Part shown: positions 52,757-61,366 of the stretch, piece by piece
Numbering within the stretch: position 1 is the first letter of the stretch
Layout of the letters: the number at the start of each line of letters is the position of its first letter
DNA from: Streptomyces sp. F63
Lineage (GTDB): Bacteria > Actinomycetota > Actinomycetes > Streptomycetales > Streptomycetaceae
DNA: 64,000 bases
Direction of reading: 5' to 3'
NCBI RefSeq assembly: GCF_018070345.1
Contig: NZ_JAGPXX010000027.1
Location: forward strand, 22,843 to 86,842
The notes under the pieces: model-generated
Databases searched by the model: none
Seen by the model: the letters and a program-made list of their open reading frames with translations, nothing else
Told to the model about the DNA's origin: nothing
Made by a program: the position numbers and the translations under genes

Positions 52757-52970
52757 TCCGCTCCTGCTTCCACGCCGCTCGGGGCGGCGTCCGTGTGGTC
52801 CTGTCCAGGGTAGTCGCCGCGGGCGCGCCCCCCGGACGGGCTGTGGACAACCGCCGTCGCTCCGCGCCCGGGGCGGTCCACAGTCCGTGCGCACGGAGGC
52901 TCGCTCACCGGAAGTGCCTGCTCACGCGGGCGGGCCGTGGTGCGCGGCCGGGCCCTTCCCCCGCGGGTTC

Positions 52971-54224
52971 TCACGGGTTCCGGCGGGTTCCCGCGGCCCG
53001 GGCGGCCGGGGGCACGGCTGCCGTACCCGGCTCCGTGTGCGGGATGGGTGCGGCACCGGGCGCGGGCGCGGGTGGCAGCAATGCCGCCCCCGCGGCCGGG
53101 GACGCGGCGACCCGGGCGGTGCGGCAGGTGCCGGAGTCGCGCAGGGCCGCGGCCAGGGTCTCCGCTTCGCCCGCCGACCCGGCGAGGAACGCGGTGGTCG
53201 GCCCGGAGCCCGAGACGATGCCGGCCAGCGCCCCGGCCCGCGCCCCCGCCGCGAGCGTGTCCGCGAGGGAGGGCCGCAGCGAGAGCGCCGCCGCCTGGAG
53301 GTCGTTGCTGGTGCCGCCGGCCATGAGAGCCGCCGCCAGGGCCGCGGCATCCCCGGCGGCCAGGGCGTCGAGGAGCGGCCGGGACGGCTCCGGACCGGGG
53401 ACGTCCGTCACACGGGCGCCCGCCCCCGAGACCTCGCGCAGCCGGTCGCACTCGCGGTACACCGCGGGGGTGGAGAGGCCGCCGTCCGCGACGGCGAAGA
53501 CCCAGTGGAAGGTGCCGCCCACGCCGAGCGGGGTGAGCAGTTCGCCCCGGCCCCGGCCCAGTGCCGCCCCGCCGACCAGGCTGAACGGCACGTCGCTGCC
53601 CAGCTCGGCGCAGATGCCGAGCAGTTCCTCACGGCTCGCCCCGATGCCCCACAGCGCGTCGCAGGCGAGCAGGGCCCCGGCGGCGTCGGCGCTCCCGCCC
53701 GCCATACCGCCCGCGACGGGGATGTCCTTGGCGATGTGGAGCCGCACCCGCGGCTCGATCCCGTGGCGGGCGGCGAGGAGTTCCGCCGCGCGGGCCGCGA
53801 GGTTGGTGCGGTCCAGCGGCACCTGTCCGGCGTCCGGGCCGGTGACGGTGACGCTCAGCGCTTCGGCAGGGGCGGCCGTGATCTCGTCGTGGAGGCCGAC
53901 GGCGAGGAAGACGTTGGCGAGATCGTGGAAGCCGTCCGGGCGGAGCCCGCCGACGGCCAGCTGCACGTTGACCTTCGCCGGTACGCGGACGGTGACGGAC
54001 GCAGCCGCCTCCGGTTCCGCGGCGACCGCACCCGGACGGCCTCCGCCCGCGGCGCTGCCCGGCCGGGCGCCCGGAGCGCCCTCCGGGGCGCCGGTCCGGT
54101 CACCGGTCGCGTCGCTGTCCGGGCGGTCGCTGTCCGGGCCGTCCGCGCCTTGCGCGCCGCCGGGGCCGCTCGGGCCGCTCGGGCCGTGCTGGTCGTGCTG
54201 GTCGTGCGCGCCGATGTGGGTCAC
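52971..54224 (-). CDS. ispE: 4-diphosphocytidyl-2-C-methyl-D-erythritol kinase
   Basis: Fourth step of the MEP isoprenoid pathway, ATP-dependent. It is 417 aa from GTG 54224 (GGAG 10-13 nt upstream). The enzyme core starts only at about residue 75 (VTVRVPAKVNVQLAVGGLRPDGFHDL). ATP loop IPVAGGMAGGSADAAGALL and the substrate motif IVSGSGPTTAFLA are intact. Before the core lies a low-complexity leader (HDQHDQHGPSGPSGPGG), and a Pro/Ala tail follows; no start codon suits a shorter protein exactly at the core. It is downstream of rsmA in the usual rsmA-ispE order, 44-bp gap. Confidence 0.95.
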   Translation of the reverse strand: MTHIGAHDQHDQHGPSGPSGPGGAQGADGPDSDRPDSDATGDRTGAPEGAPGARPGSAAGGGRPGAVAAEPEAAASVTVRVPAKVNVQLAVGGLRPDGFHDLANVFLAVGLHDEITAAPAEALSVTVTGPDAGQVPLDRTNLAARAAELLAARHGIEPRVRLHIAKDIPVAGGMAGGSADAAGALLACDALWGIGASREELLGICAELGSDVPFSLVGGAALGRGRGELLTPLGVGGTFHWVFAVADGGLSTPAVYRECDRLREVSGAGARVTDVPGPEPSRPLLDALAAGDAAALAAALMAGGTSNDLQAAALSLRPSLADTLAAGARAGALAGIVSGSGPTTAFLAGSAGEAETLAAALRDSGTCRTARVAASPAAGAALLPPAPAPGAAPIPHTEPGTAAVPPAARAAGTRRNP

Positions 54225-54268
54225 TGGGTGTGCTCCGTGTCGTTCTTCCGGTCCGCTGCCGCCGCCGC

Positions 54269-55279
54269 TCACCGCTGCGGACGGCGCCTGGTCTCGTGCC
54301 CGCCGGCCCGCCCGCCGCCCGTACGGCCCGCGGCTCCCGCACCGGCACCCGCGACGGTGTCGCCGCCGTCCCCCGGCGCGTGGCCGGGCAAGCCCCCGGG
54401 CGCGTGGCCGGGCTTGTGCTCCGCGATCGCCGCGAACTCCTCCACCGTCAGCGACTCGCCGCGTGCCTGCGGTGGCACCCCGGCCGCCACCAGCGCCTGC
54501 TCCGCCGCGGCCGCGGAGCCGGCCCAGCCCGCGAGCGCCGCGCGGAGCGTCTTGCGGCGCTGGGCGAAGGCGGCGTCCACGACCGCGAACACGTCCTCCC
54601 GGGCGGCCGCCGTCCGCGGCGGCTCGGCACGGCGGACCAGCGAGACCAGCCCGGAGTCGACGTTGGGCGCCGGCCAGAAGACGTTGCGCCCGATGGAGCC
54701 GGCGCGCTTCACCGTCGCGTACCAGGCCGCCTTCACCGACGGCACGCCGTAGACCTTGGAGCCCGGTGGCGCGGCGAGCCGGTCGGCGACCTCCGCCTGC
54801 ACCATGACGAGGGTGCGTTCGATGCTGGGGAAGCGCTCCAGCATGTGCAGCAGGACGGGCACCGCGACGTTGTACGGAAGGTTGGCCACCAGGGCGGTCG
54901 GCGGCGGACCGGGAAGTTCGGTGACGCGCATCGCGTCCGAGTGCACCAGCGTGAACCGGCCGGCGCGCTCCGGCAGACGCGTGCCGACCGTGGCCGGGAG
55001 CGCGGCCGCCAGCACGTCGTCGATCTCGACCGCCACCACGCGGTCGGCGGCCTCCAGCAGCGCCAGGGTGAGCGACCCCAGCCCCGGGCCGATCTCCACG
55101 ACCGTGTCCTCGGGCCGCACCCCGGCGGTCCGCACGATACGGCGCACCGTGTTGGCGTCGATGACGAAGTTCTGGCCGCGCTGCTTGGTGGGGCGCACGC
55201 CCAGGGCGGCGGCCAGTTCGCGGACGTCGGCGGGGCCCAGGAGGGGGCCGGGCCCGTCGGTGTCGGTGCTCGTGCTCAC
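54269..55279 (-). CDS. rsmA: 16S rRNA dimethyladenosine transferase RsmA (KsgA)
   Basis: Dimethylates A1518/A1519 of 16S rRNA during 30S assembly. It is 336 aa from GTG 55279; TAAGCT ends 6 nt before it and there is no Shine-Dalgarno sequence, so leaderless translation is likely. Motifs: KQRGQNFVIDANTVRRIV, SAM loop VEIGPGLGSLTLALLEA, and the catalytic NLPYNVAVPVLLHML. A Gly/Pro-rich tail of about 50 residues (GHAPGGLPGHAPGDGG) extends past the usual end. Upstream is an RpfB-like gene, as in other actinobacteria. Confidence 0.97.
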   Translation of the reverse strand: MSTSTDTDGPGPLLGPADVRELAAALGVRPTKQRGQNFVIDANTVRRIVRTAGVRPEDTVVEIGPGLGSLTLALLEAADRVVAVEIDDVLAAALPATVGTRLPERAGRFTLVHSDAMRVTELPGPPPTALVANLPYNVAVPVLLHMLERFPSIERTLVMVQAEVADRLAAPPGSKVYGVPSVKAAWYATVKRAGSIGRNVFWPAPNVDSGLVSLVRRAEPPRTAAAREDVFAVVDAAFAQRRKTLRAALAGWAGSAAAAEQALVAAGVPPQARGESLTVEEFAAIAEHKPGHAPGGLPGHAPGDGGDTVAGAGAGAAGRTGGGRAGGHETRRRPQR

Positions 55280-55285
55280 CCGTGA

Positions 55286-55291
55286 AGCTTA
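55286..55291 (-). promoter_or_regulatory. Leaderless -10 box of rsmA
   Basis: TAAGCT on the minus strand, six bases before the GTG start. No convincing -35. Confidence 0.45.
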
Positions 55292-55389
55292 CGGCCGCCG
55301 TGGGGACGGGCCGCCGCGCGCCCGTCCGGGCGGGACGGCCGGCCTGCGTCCCGGCGGACCGCTTCCTCCCCGTACGGTGCCGGGTGGGC

Positions 55390-57204
55390 TCACGAGCGTG
55401 TGCGGAGGCGCACCCGGCCGCCTTCGGCCCCGGTGCGGAAGGACCCGGCGGTCCCCGGGCCCTGAACGGCGGACCGGGTCCCTCGCGGAAACCACATGAG
55501 GACACCCGGGCCGGCCCGCCGCACCGTGGGGTGCGGCAGCGGTGCCGCGCGGCCGCGCGGTGCCGCGCGGCCGTCCCGCAGGACCCTGATGAGCCCGCGG
55601 TCGCGGGGGAAACTGTCCGGCGGCGGGGAGGTGGTGTCCCGGCCGCGCAGCACGGCCCCGGCCTGCTCCACGGCGTCCCGGACGGTGCCCGCGGTGGTGC
55701 GCAGGGTGCGCTCGTGGCCGTCGGCGGCCACCGTGACGGTCCGCTCGGTCCGCACTTCCAGGACGAGCCCGGAGCGCGGGATGCCGGCCCAGTGCGGCAC
55801 GGAGAGATACGCGCCCTCCGCGGGCACCCGGAGTTCGCGCAGCGCGCCCTTGACGGTGTCGGCGGTGGTCCAGTGGGCGCGGCGCTCGGAGTCGACGGTG
55901 AGGTCCAGCGGCTTGCCCCGGCGGACGGCGATCCGGTCGCCGTGCGCGAGAGGGCGCCCGGGCACGGGGTTCACGGCATCGTGCGGGCCGAGGCGCACGC
56001 CCTCGTCGTCGAGCAGTTCACCGGTGTCACCGGCGAAGGTGTGCAGGGTGCGCTGCCGGCCGTCGACGCTCAGCCGGACGGCCTTGTCGTGGGCCAGGAA
56101 CGCCCAGGTACCGCCCGCCAGCGCGACCACGACGAGGGCCTGCGGGAGCAGCCTGCGCAGCCGCTCCGGGTGCGCAGGCCGGCGCGCTCGCCGCGCCGCC
56201 CGGCGTGCCCCGCCCCGGCCGGTACCTGCCCGGGCCGGCGGCCCCGGCTCTGCGGCGCCGGCCGGCCGGGCCCGCGCGGGGAGGGACGGCGGGACGGGCA
56301 CGGGCGCGGGCGCGGGGAACGGCGCGGCGGGCGGCGAGCCCGCCGGGGGGAGCGGTGCGTGGTGGACCGGTGACGGCTGCGGCCCCGGCACGGGAACCGG
56401 AGCCGCGTGTGCGACCGGCGGGGGGTCCGGTGCCGGGACCGGTGGGAGGGCCGACCAACTCGCGCCGCCGCCGTACGGGTTGGCGGGGGCCCGGCGGGTT
56501 CCCGGCGCCGCCCGCAGATCGCGCGGTTCGGTACGGGCGCTGGACGGGTCGTACGGGGGGTGGGTGTACGGGCCGTGCGACTCGGGAAGCGTGTCGCCCT
56601 CCCGGCGGGGCACGGGCGGCGGGCCACCGTAACCGTCGCGGGCCGGGGGGTGGGCGCTGATCCCGTGCGGGACGTGGTGAACGCCGTACGGCGCCGGTGT
56701 CCGGGGGGGGTACGGCGGCGGAGGTGAAGGCGGCGGGAGGGAGCACGCGGACGGCGCGGAGGGAGAGGACGGCGCGGAGGGAGAGGACGGCGCGGACGGA
56801 GAGGACGGCGCGGACGGAGGGGACGGCGGGCGCTGATGCGCGCTCCGGGGCACGGACCGCTCCGGCGGCCGGACCGACGGCGGCTGCCCGGTCGGGTGCG
56901 GAGGCGCGCACACGGGCGGAGGCGGGCACACGGGCGGAGGCGGGGCTGCGGGCGGAGGCGGGGTTACGGGCCGGGGCCCGGCCGGGCCCCCCGCCGACGC
57001 CGCTCCCGGCCGTACTCCCGGTGCCGCCGCCGGTGCGTCCGCCCGAGCCGGTGCGGCCGCCGCCCGGGGTGTCCCCACAGGTGCTCCGGCGCCGCCGGCC
57101 CCGGCCCCGGCCCCGGGTGCGGAGCCGTTCCCCGTCCCACTGCCGTCGGCCGGTCCGCGGCCGGAACGGTGCTCCCCCCGGTGGCCCCTCTGATGTGTGC
57201 TCAC
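55390..57204 (-). CDS. RpfB-like DUF348 protein lacking a catalytic C-terminus
   Basis: 604 aa from GTG 57204, GGAG 7-10 nt upstream. About 340 residues of Pro/Ser/Ala-rich sequence precede one TM (LLPQALVVVALAGGTWAFLA). Ubiquitin-like DUF348 repeats follow (VRLSVDGRQRTLHTFAG; LDLTVDSERRAHWTTADTV; VTVAADGHERTLRTTAGTV). In relatives next to rsmA these repeats lead to a G5 domain and a lysozyme-like Rpf or transglycosylase domain. Here the frame stops about 70 residues after DRGLIRVLR, with only a degenerate G5-like piece (PRGTRSAVQG ... VRLRTRS). Only about 110 bp separate it from rsmA, so the enzyme part is deleted rather than frameshifted. It is possibly a remnant or a non-catalytic wall-binding protein. 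Confidence 0.8.
   Translation of the reverse strand: MSTHQRGHRGEHRSGRGPADGSGTGNGSAPGAGAGAGGAGAPVGTPRAAAAPARADAPAAAPGVRPGAASAGGPAGPRPVTPPPPAAPPPPVCPPPPVCAPPHPTGQPPSVRPPERSVPRSAHQRPPSPPSAPSSPSAPSSPSAPSSPSAPSACSLPPPSPPPPYPPRTPAPYGVHHVPHGISAHPPARDGYGGPPPVPRREGDTLPESHGPYTHPPYDPSSARTEPRDLRAAPGTRRAPANPYGGGASWSALPPVPAPDPPPVAHAAPVPVPGPQPSPVHHAPLPPAGSPPAAPFPAPAPVPVPPSLPARARPAGAAEPGPPARAGTGRGGARRAARRARRPAHPERLRRLLPQALVVVALAGGTWAFLAHDKAVRLSVDGRQRTLHTFAGDTGELLDDEGVRLGPHDAVNPVPGRPLAHGDRIAVRRGKPLDLTVDSERRAHWTTADTVKGALRELRVPAEGAYLSVPHWAGIPRSGLVLEVRTERTVTVAADGHERTLRTTAGTVRDAVEQAGAVLRGRDTTSPPPDSFPRDRGLIRVLRDGRAAPRGRAAPLPHPTVRRAGPGVLMWFPRGTRSAVQGPGTAGSFRTGAEGGRVRLRTRS
56750..56825 (-). repeat. 18-bp tandem repeats coding Ser-Pro-Ser-Ala-Pro
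   Basis: Four units of GGACGGCGCGGAGGGAGA and variants on the plus strand. On the coding strand they read SSPSAP repeats in the Pro-rich N-terminus of the RpfB-like protein. Confidence 0.8.
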
Positions 57205-57234
57205 AACGCTCCACTGTCCGGCGGTCGGAGGCGG

Positions 57235-57264
57235 ACTGTAGCGGAGCGGCTGTCACTCTCCAAA
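57235..57264 (-). promoter_or_regulatory. Candidate promoter of the RpfB-like gene
   Basis: On the minus strand TTTGGA (plus 57259-57264) and TACAGT (plus 57235-57240) are 18 nt apart. They are about 30 bp before the GTG start, leaving room for the GGAG ribosome site. Confidence 0.5.
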
Positions 57265-57363
57265 GTCGTATGACTACCCACCGTGCGAAAACGGTGCCCG
57301 CGTGGGTCTCCGGACCCGGCCGGGCTCCCGGCGGAGGGGAAACCTCCCCGGCCCGCGCCCGCC

Positions 57364-58329
57364 TCAGTAGCCGAAGGCGCGCGCCGTGTTGGCCGCGACC
57401 GCCTCCGCGAGCACGTCCTCCGTGACCCCCTTGACCTCAGCCATGGCCCGCAGCGTCAGCGGAACGAGGTAGGGGGCGTTGGGCCGTCCGCGGTACGGGG
57501 CCGGGGTGAGGAACGGGGCGTCCGTCTCCACGAGCAGCAGCTCGACGGGCGCGACGGCGAGCGCGTCGCGCAGCGGCTGCGCGTTCTTGAACGTGACGTT
57601 GCCCGCGAAGGACATCAGGTAGCCCTTGTCCGCGCACACCTTGGCCATCTCCGCGTCACCGGAGAAGCAGTGGAAGACGACCGTGCCGGGCGCGCCCTCC
57701 TCGTCGAGCACCCGCAGCACGTCCCGGTGCGCCTCACGGTCGTGGATGACGAGCGCCTTGCCGTGCCGCTTGGCGATGCCGATGTGCCGGCGGAACGACC
57801 GCTCCTGCGCCGCCATCCCCTCCGGCCCCGTGCGGAAGTAGTCCAGACCGGTTTCTCCGACACCCCGCACCTGCGGCAGCCCGGCGAGTGCGTCGATCTC
57901 CGCGAGGGCGGCGTCGAGCGCCGTCTCACCCCCGGGCTCGCGGGCGCCCTGCCGGGACCAGCCGTCGGGGTCACCGAGGACGATGCGCGGCGCCTCGTTG
58001 GGGTGGAGGGCCACGGTCGCCCAGACGTTCTCGTGCGCGGCCGCCGTCTCCGCCGCCCAGCGGGAGCCGGCGATGTCGCAGCCGACCTGCACCACGGTGG
58101 TGACGCCCACCGACGCCGCCTTCGCGAGGGCGTCGCCGACCGTGCCGGACTGCATGTCCAGATGCGTGTGCGCGTCGGCGACCGGCACCCGCAGCGGCTC
58201 CGGCAGCGGCGGCGGCGCGTTCTTGCCGGCCTTCCCGGAGCTTCCGCCCGCGCTTCCGGCCCCGCCGTCGCCGCTGCTCCTCCGGCTTCCGCCGCCCGCC
58301 GGTCCGCCAGGTGATGTCGCTGCCGCCAT
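57364..58329 (-). CDS. tatD: TatD-family metal-dependent DNase
   Basis: 321 aa, a TIM-barrel hydrolase acting as a 3'-5' exonuclease or repair nuclease. ATG 58329; TAGACT ends 7 nt upstream and no Shine-Dalgarno sequence is seen, so a leaderless start is likely. A Gly/Ser leader of about 45 residues precedes PVADAHTHLDMQSG (metal His pair). Further sites: GVGETGLDYFRTGP (Glu), KALVIHDREAHRDV (His), VVFHCFSGDAEMA (His) and LLVETDAPFLTP (Asp). All metal ligands are intact. It is immediately downstream of rsmI (gap about 53 bp). Confidence 0.95.
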   Translation of the reverse strand: MAAATSPGGPAGGGSRRSSGDGGAGSAGGSSGKAGKNAPPPLPEPLRVPVADAHTHLDMQSGTVGDALAKAASVGVTTVVQVGCDIAGSRWAAETAAAHENVWATVALHPNEAPRIVLGDPDGWSRQGAREPGGETALDAALAEIDALAGLPQVRGVGETGLDYFRTGPEGMAAQERSFRRHIGIAKRHGKALVIHDREAHRDVLRVLDEEGAPGTVVFHCFSGDAEMAKVCADKGYLMSFAGNVTFKNAQPLRDALAVAPVELLLVETDAPFLTPAPYRGRPNAPYLVPLTLRAMAEVKGVTEDVLAEAVAANTARAFGY

Positions 58330-58382
58330 ACCGGCGAGTCTACGGGCCGCGCCGGCGGGGCCCGGGCACGCCCGGTGCCCGC

Positions 58383-59273
58383 TCAGCCGCCCCGCGCAGC
58401 GCCCTCCGCCGCGTTCGTGCCGGCGTCCCTGGCGGCGTTCTTGGCCGCCACCACCGCGTCGAACACCTCGCGCTTGGGCAGACCCGCCTCCGCGGCGACC
58501 GCCGCGATGGCCTCCTTGCGCCGCTCACCGGCGTCCTCGCGCACCGCCACCCGGCGCACCAGTTCCGCGGGATCCAGCTCGGCCGGGCCCTTTTCCGGCG
58601 CGCCCTCCACGACCACGGTGATCTCGCCCCGGACGCCGTCGGCCGCCCAGGCCGCCAGCTCGGCCAGCGGCCCGCGCCGCACCTCCTCGTAGGTCTTGGT
58701 CAGCTCCCGGCAGACGGCCGCACGCCGCTCCCCGCCGAAGACCTCGGCCATCGCGGCCAGGGTGTCGTCCAGCCGGTGCGGTGCCTCGAAGTAGACGAGG
58801 GTGCGCCGCTCGTCCGCCACCTCCCGCAGCCTGCCCAGCCGCTCCCCCGCCTTGCGCGGCAGGAAGCCCTCGAAGCAGAAGCGGTCGACCGGCAGCCCCG
58901 ACAGCGCCAGCGCCGTGAGCACGGCGGACGGCCCCGGCACCGCCGTCACCCCGATCCCCCGTTCCACCGCGGCGGCGACGAGCCGGTAGCCGGGGTCCGA
59001 CACCGACGGCATCCCGGCATCGGTCACGAGCAGCACCCGCGCGCCCCCGGCCAGCGCCTCCACCAACTCGGGCGTCCGGGCCGCCTCGTTGCCCTCGAAG
59101 TACGACACGACCCGCCCGCGGGTCTGCACCCCCAGCGCCTGGGTGAGCCGCCGCAGCCGCCGGGTGTCCTCCGCGGCCACCACGTCGGCCGCGGCCAGTT
59201 CCTCCGCCAGCCGCGGCGGCGCGTCCGCGATGGCGCCGATGGGCGTCCCTGCCAGTACGAGCGTTCCAGTCAC
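58383..59273 (-). CDS. rsmI: 16S rRNA (cytidine-1402-2'-O)-methyltransferase
   Basis: 296 aa from GTG 59273, GAGG about 8 nt upstream; longer frames to 60053 overlap the divergent pmt gene and have no homology. The tetrapyrrole-methylase-like fold shows LVLAGTPIGAIADAPPRLAE, VAAEDTRRLRRLTQ, LLVTDAGMPSVSDPGYRLV, VPGPSAVLTALALSGLPVD and YFEAPHRLDDTLA. With RsmH the enzyme finishes methylation of the P-site nucleotide C1402. Divergent from the mannosyltransferase gene. Confidence 0.96.
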   Translation of the reverse strand: MTGTLVLAGTPIGAIADAPPRLAEELAAADVVAAEDTRRLRRLTQALGVQTRGRVVSYFEGNEAARTPELVEALAGGARVLLVTDAGMPSVSDPGYRLVAAAVERGIGVTAVPGPSAVLTALALSGLPVDRFCFEGFLPRKAGERLGRLREVADERRTLVYFEAPHRLDDTLAAMAEVFGGERRAAVCRELTKTYEEVRRGPLAELAAWAADGVRGEITVVVEGAPEKGPAELDPAELVRRVAVREDAGERRKEAIAAVAAEAGLPKREVFDAVVAAKNAARDAGTNAAEGAARGG

Positions 59274-59375
59274 CCGGCCATCCTCGCAGCTCCGGAAGGT
59301 CCGGCCGCCGCCCGCGGGCACGGCTCCCGGCCGGCCGCCGACGGCGGCCGTCACCCGGCCGGCGGCCGCGTTCCC

Positions 59376-59381
59376 TACGAT
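59376..59381 (+). promoter_or_regulatory. Leaderless -10 box of the mannosyltransferase gene
   Basis: TACGAT, then six bases, then the GTG start at 59388; no Shine-Dalgarno sequence. Confidence 0.5.
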
Positions 59382-59387
59382 GGCGCG

Positions 59388-61265
59388 GTGACCAGTGACA
59401 CCGCCACCGGCTCCCGGTACGAGCACGAGCTCGGCGAGCAGCCCTCCGGGGCGTCGGTTCCGGGTGCCCGCCCGACCCCCTGGCAGCTGCGGCTGCGCCG
59501 CTACGGCCATGTGGAACAGCGGCCCCGGGTCCCGCTGCGCGAACGGCTGGTTCCCCCGTACCGCTCCGCGGGGACCCGGATCTGGACCCTCCTCGGTGTG
59601 GACCCGTACACCGCCGAGAAGCTGGTGCGGTGGTCGGCGTGGGCGGGTCCGCTGCTGGTCGCGCTGCTCGCGGGACTGCTGCGCTTCTGGCAACTGGGCA
59701 GCCCGCACGGGGTGATATTCGACGAGACGTACTACGCCAAGGACGCCTGGTCGCTCCTCCAGCTCGGCTACGAGGGCAGTTGGCCGAAGAAGGCCGACGC
59801 GGCAATCCTGCGCGACCCGCAGAGCATCCTCCTCAACCCCGAACACAGCTATGTCGTGCACCCGCCCATCGGCAAGTGGACGATCGCCCTCGGTGAGGCT
59901 CTGTTCGGGCTCCACCCCGTGGGCTGGCGGTTCATGCCGGCCGTTCTCGGCACGCTGTCCGTGCTGATGGTGTGCCGCATCGGACGCCGGCTGTTCCGTT
60001 CCACCGCGCTCGGCTGTCTCGCGGGTGCGCTGCTGGCCGTGGACGGGCTGCACTTCGTCATGAGCCGGACGGCGCTGCTCGACCTGGTGGTGATGTTCTG
60101 GGTGCTGGCCGCTTTCGGTGCTCTGCTCATCGACCGCGACAAGGCCCGCGCCCGGCTGGCGGACGCCCTCGCGGGCACGAAGGGCAAGAACGCGAAGAGC
60201 ACGAAGGACACGAACGGCGCGGAAGCCGGCGGAGGGGACGGCGCCGCGGAGGAAGCCGATCCCATCCGGCCGGACGCCCTCGTCGGTGACCGGCTGGGGC
60301 TCGGGCCGCGGCCGTGGCGGCTGGCCGCCGGGCTCTTCCTCGGCCTGGCCTGCGCCACGAAGTGGAACGGCCTCTACATCCTGGCGGTCTTCGGCCTGCT
60401 GACCGTCCTCTGGGACGCGGCCGCGCGCCGCACGGCCGGCGCCCGCCGCCCGTACCGGTCGATGCTGCGCCGCGACGCGGGCCCGGCGTTCCTGTCGATC
60501 GTGCCGGTCGCGGTGGTGACGTACATCGCCTCCTGGGCGGGCTGGTTCCTCACCCGCGGCGGCTACTTCCGCGACTGGGCCGAGGGCCGCCGGGGTCTCT
60601 CACCCGACTCCGTCTCCCTGGCGGGCGTGCGGATCCCGCTGCCGCAGACCGACATGACGTGGGTGCCGGAGCCGCTGCGCAGCCTGTGGCACTACCAGTC
60701 GGAGGTCTACAACTTCCACGTCGGACTGACCACTCCGCACACCTACGAGTCGAACCCCTGGTCCTGGCTCGTCCTCGGCCGTCCCGTCTCGTTCTTCTAC
60801 GAGTCGCCGCAGCCCGGCGAGGACGGCTGCCCCGTCGACACGGCCGACAAGTGCGCCCGGGAAGTGCTGGCCCTGGGTACGCCGGTGCTGTGGTGGGCCG
60901 CGTGCTTCGCCGTGCTGTACCTGGTCTACCGCTGGGGTTTCCGGCGCGACTGGCGCGCCGGCGCGATCCTCTGCGGCCTCGCGGGCGGCTGGCTGCCCTG
61001 GTTCCTCTACCAGGAGCGGACCATCTTCCTCTTCTACGCGGTCGTCTTCGTTCCGTTCCTCTGCCTCGCGGTGGCGATGATGATCGGCGCGCTCCTGGGG
61101 CCGCCGGGCTCCTCGGAACAGCGGCGCGTCCTGGGAACCGTGGGCGCCGGAGTGCTCGTCCTGCTCATCGTGTGGAACTTCATCTACTTCTTCCCCCTGC
61201 ACACGGGACAGCCGATTCCGCTCTCCGACTGGCGGGACCGCATGTGGCTGGACACCTGGGTGTGA
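59388..61265 (+). CDS. pmt: Dolichyl/polyprenyl-phosphate-mannose protein O-mannosyltransferase
   Basis: 625 aa from GTG 59388 (MTSDTATGSRYEHELGEQPS), chosen over far-upstream frames that run through rsmI antisense. It transfers mannose from polyprenyl-phosphate-mannose to Ser/Thr of secreted proteins and is needed in Streptomyces for glycoprotein formation, including a phage receptor. GT39 features: a TM after about residue 80, the conserved acidic motif VIFDETYYAKDAW in the first extracellular loop, VHPPIGKW, and multiple further TM helices. The C-terminal four-TM domain includes WLPWFLYQERTIFLFYAVVF. A soluble loop (about 255-300) is rich in Lys/Glu/Gly. PBP2a-like gene follows. Confidence 0.95.
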   Translation: MTSDTATGSRYEHELGEQPSGASVPGARPTPWQLRLRRYGHVEQRPRVPLRERLVPPYRSAGTRIWTLLGVDPYTAEKLVRWSAWAGPLLVALLAGLLRFWQLGSPHGVIFDETYYAKDAWSLLQLGYEGSWPKKADAAILRDPQSILLNPEHSYVVHPPIGKWTIALGEALFGLHPVGWRFMPAVLGTLSVLMVCRIGRRLFRSTALGCLAGALLAVDGLHFVMSRTALLDLVVMFWVLAAFGALLIDRDKARARLADALAGTKGKNAKSTKDTNGAEAGGGDGAAEEADPIRPDALVGDRLGLGPRPWRLAAGLFLGLACATKWNGLYILAVFGLLTVLWDAAARRTAGARRPYRSMLRRDAGPAFLSIVPVAVVTYIASWAGWFLTRGGYFRDWAEGRRGLSPDSVSLAGVRIPLPQTDMTWVPEPLRSLWHYQSEVYNFHVGLTTPHTYESNPWSWLVLGRPVSFFYESPQPGEDGCPVDTADKCAREVLALGTPVLWWAACFAVLYLVYRWGFRRDWRAGAILCGLAGGWLPWFLYQERTIFLFYAVVFVPFLCLAVAMMIGALLGPPGSSEQRRVLGTVGAGVLVLLIVWNFIYFFPLHTGQPIPLSDWRDRMWLDTWV

Positions 61266-61366
61266 CGTCGGAGGGATGCCGTAGAGTGCGCCGCACTGTG
61301 TCCCGGCACGGAATGCCGAGCCTTGCCCGAAGTACGAACTGCGAAGTGTCTGTGGGGGTTTCTCCG

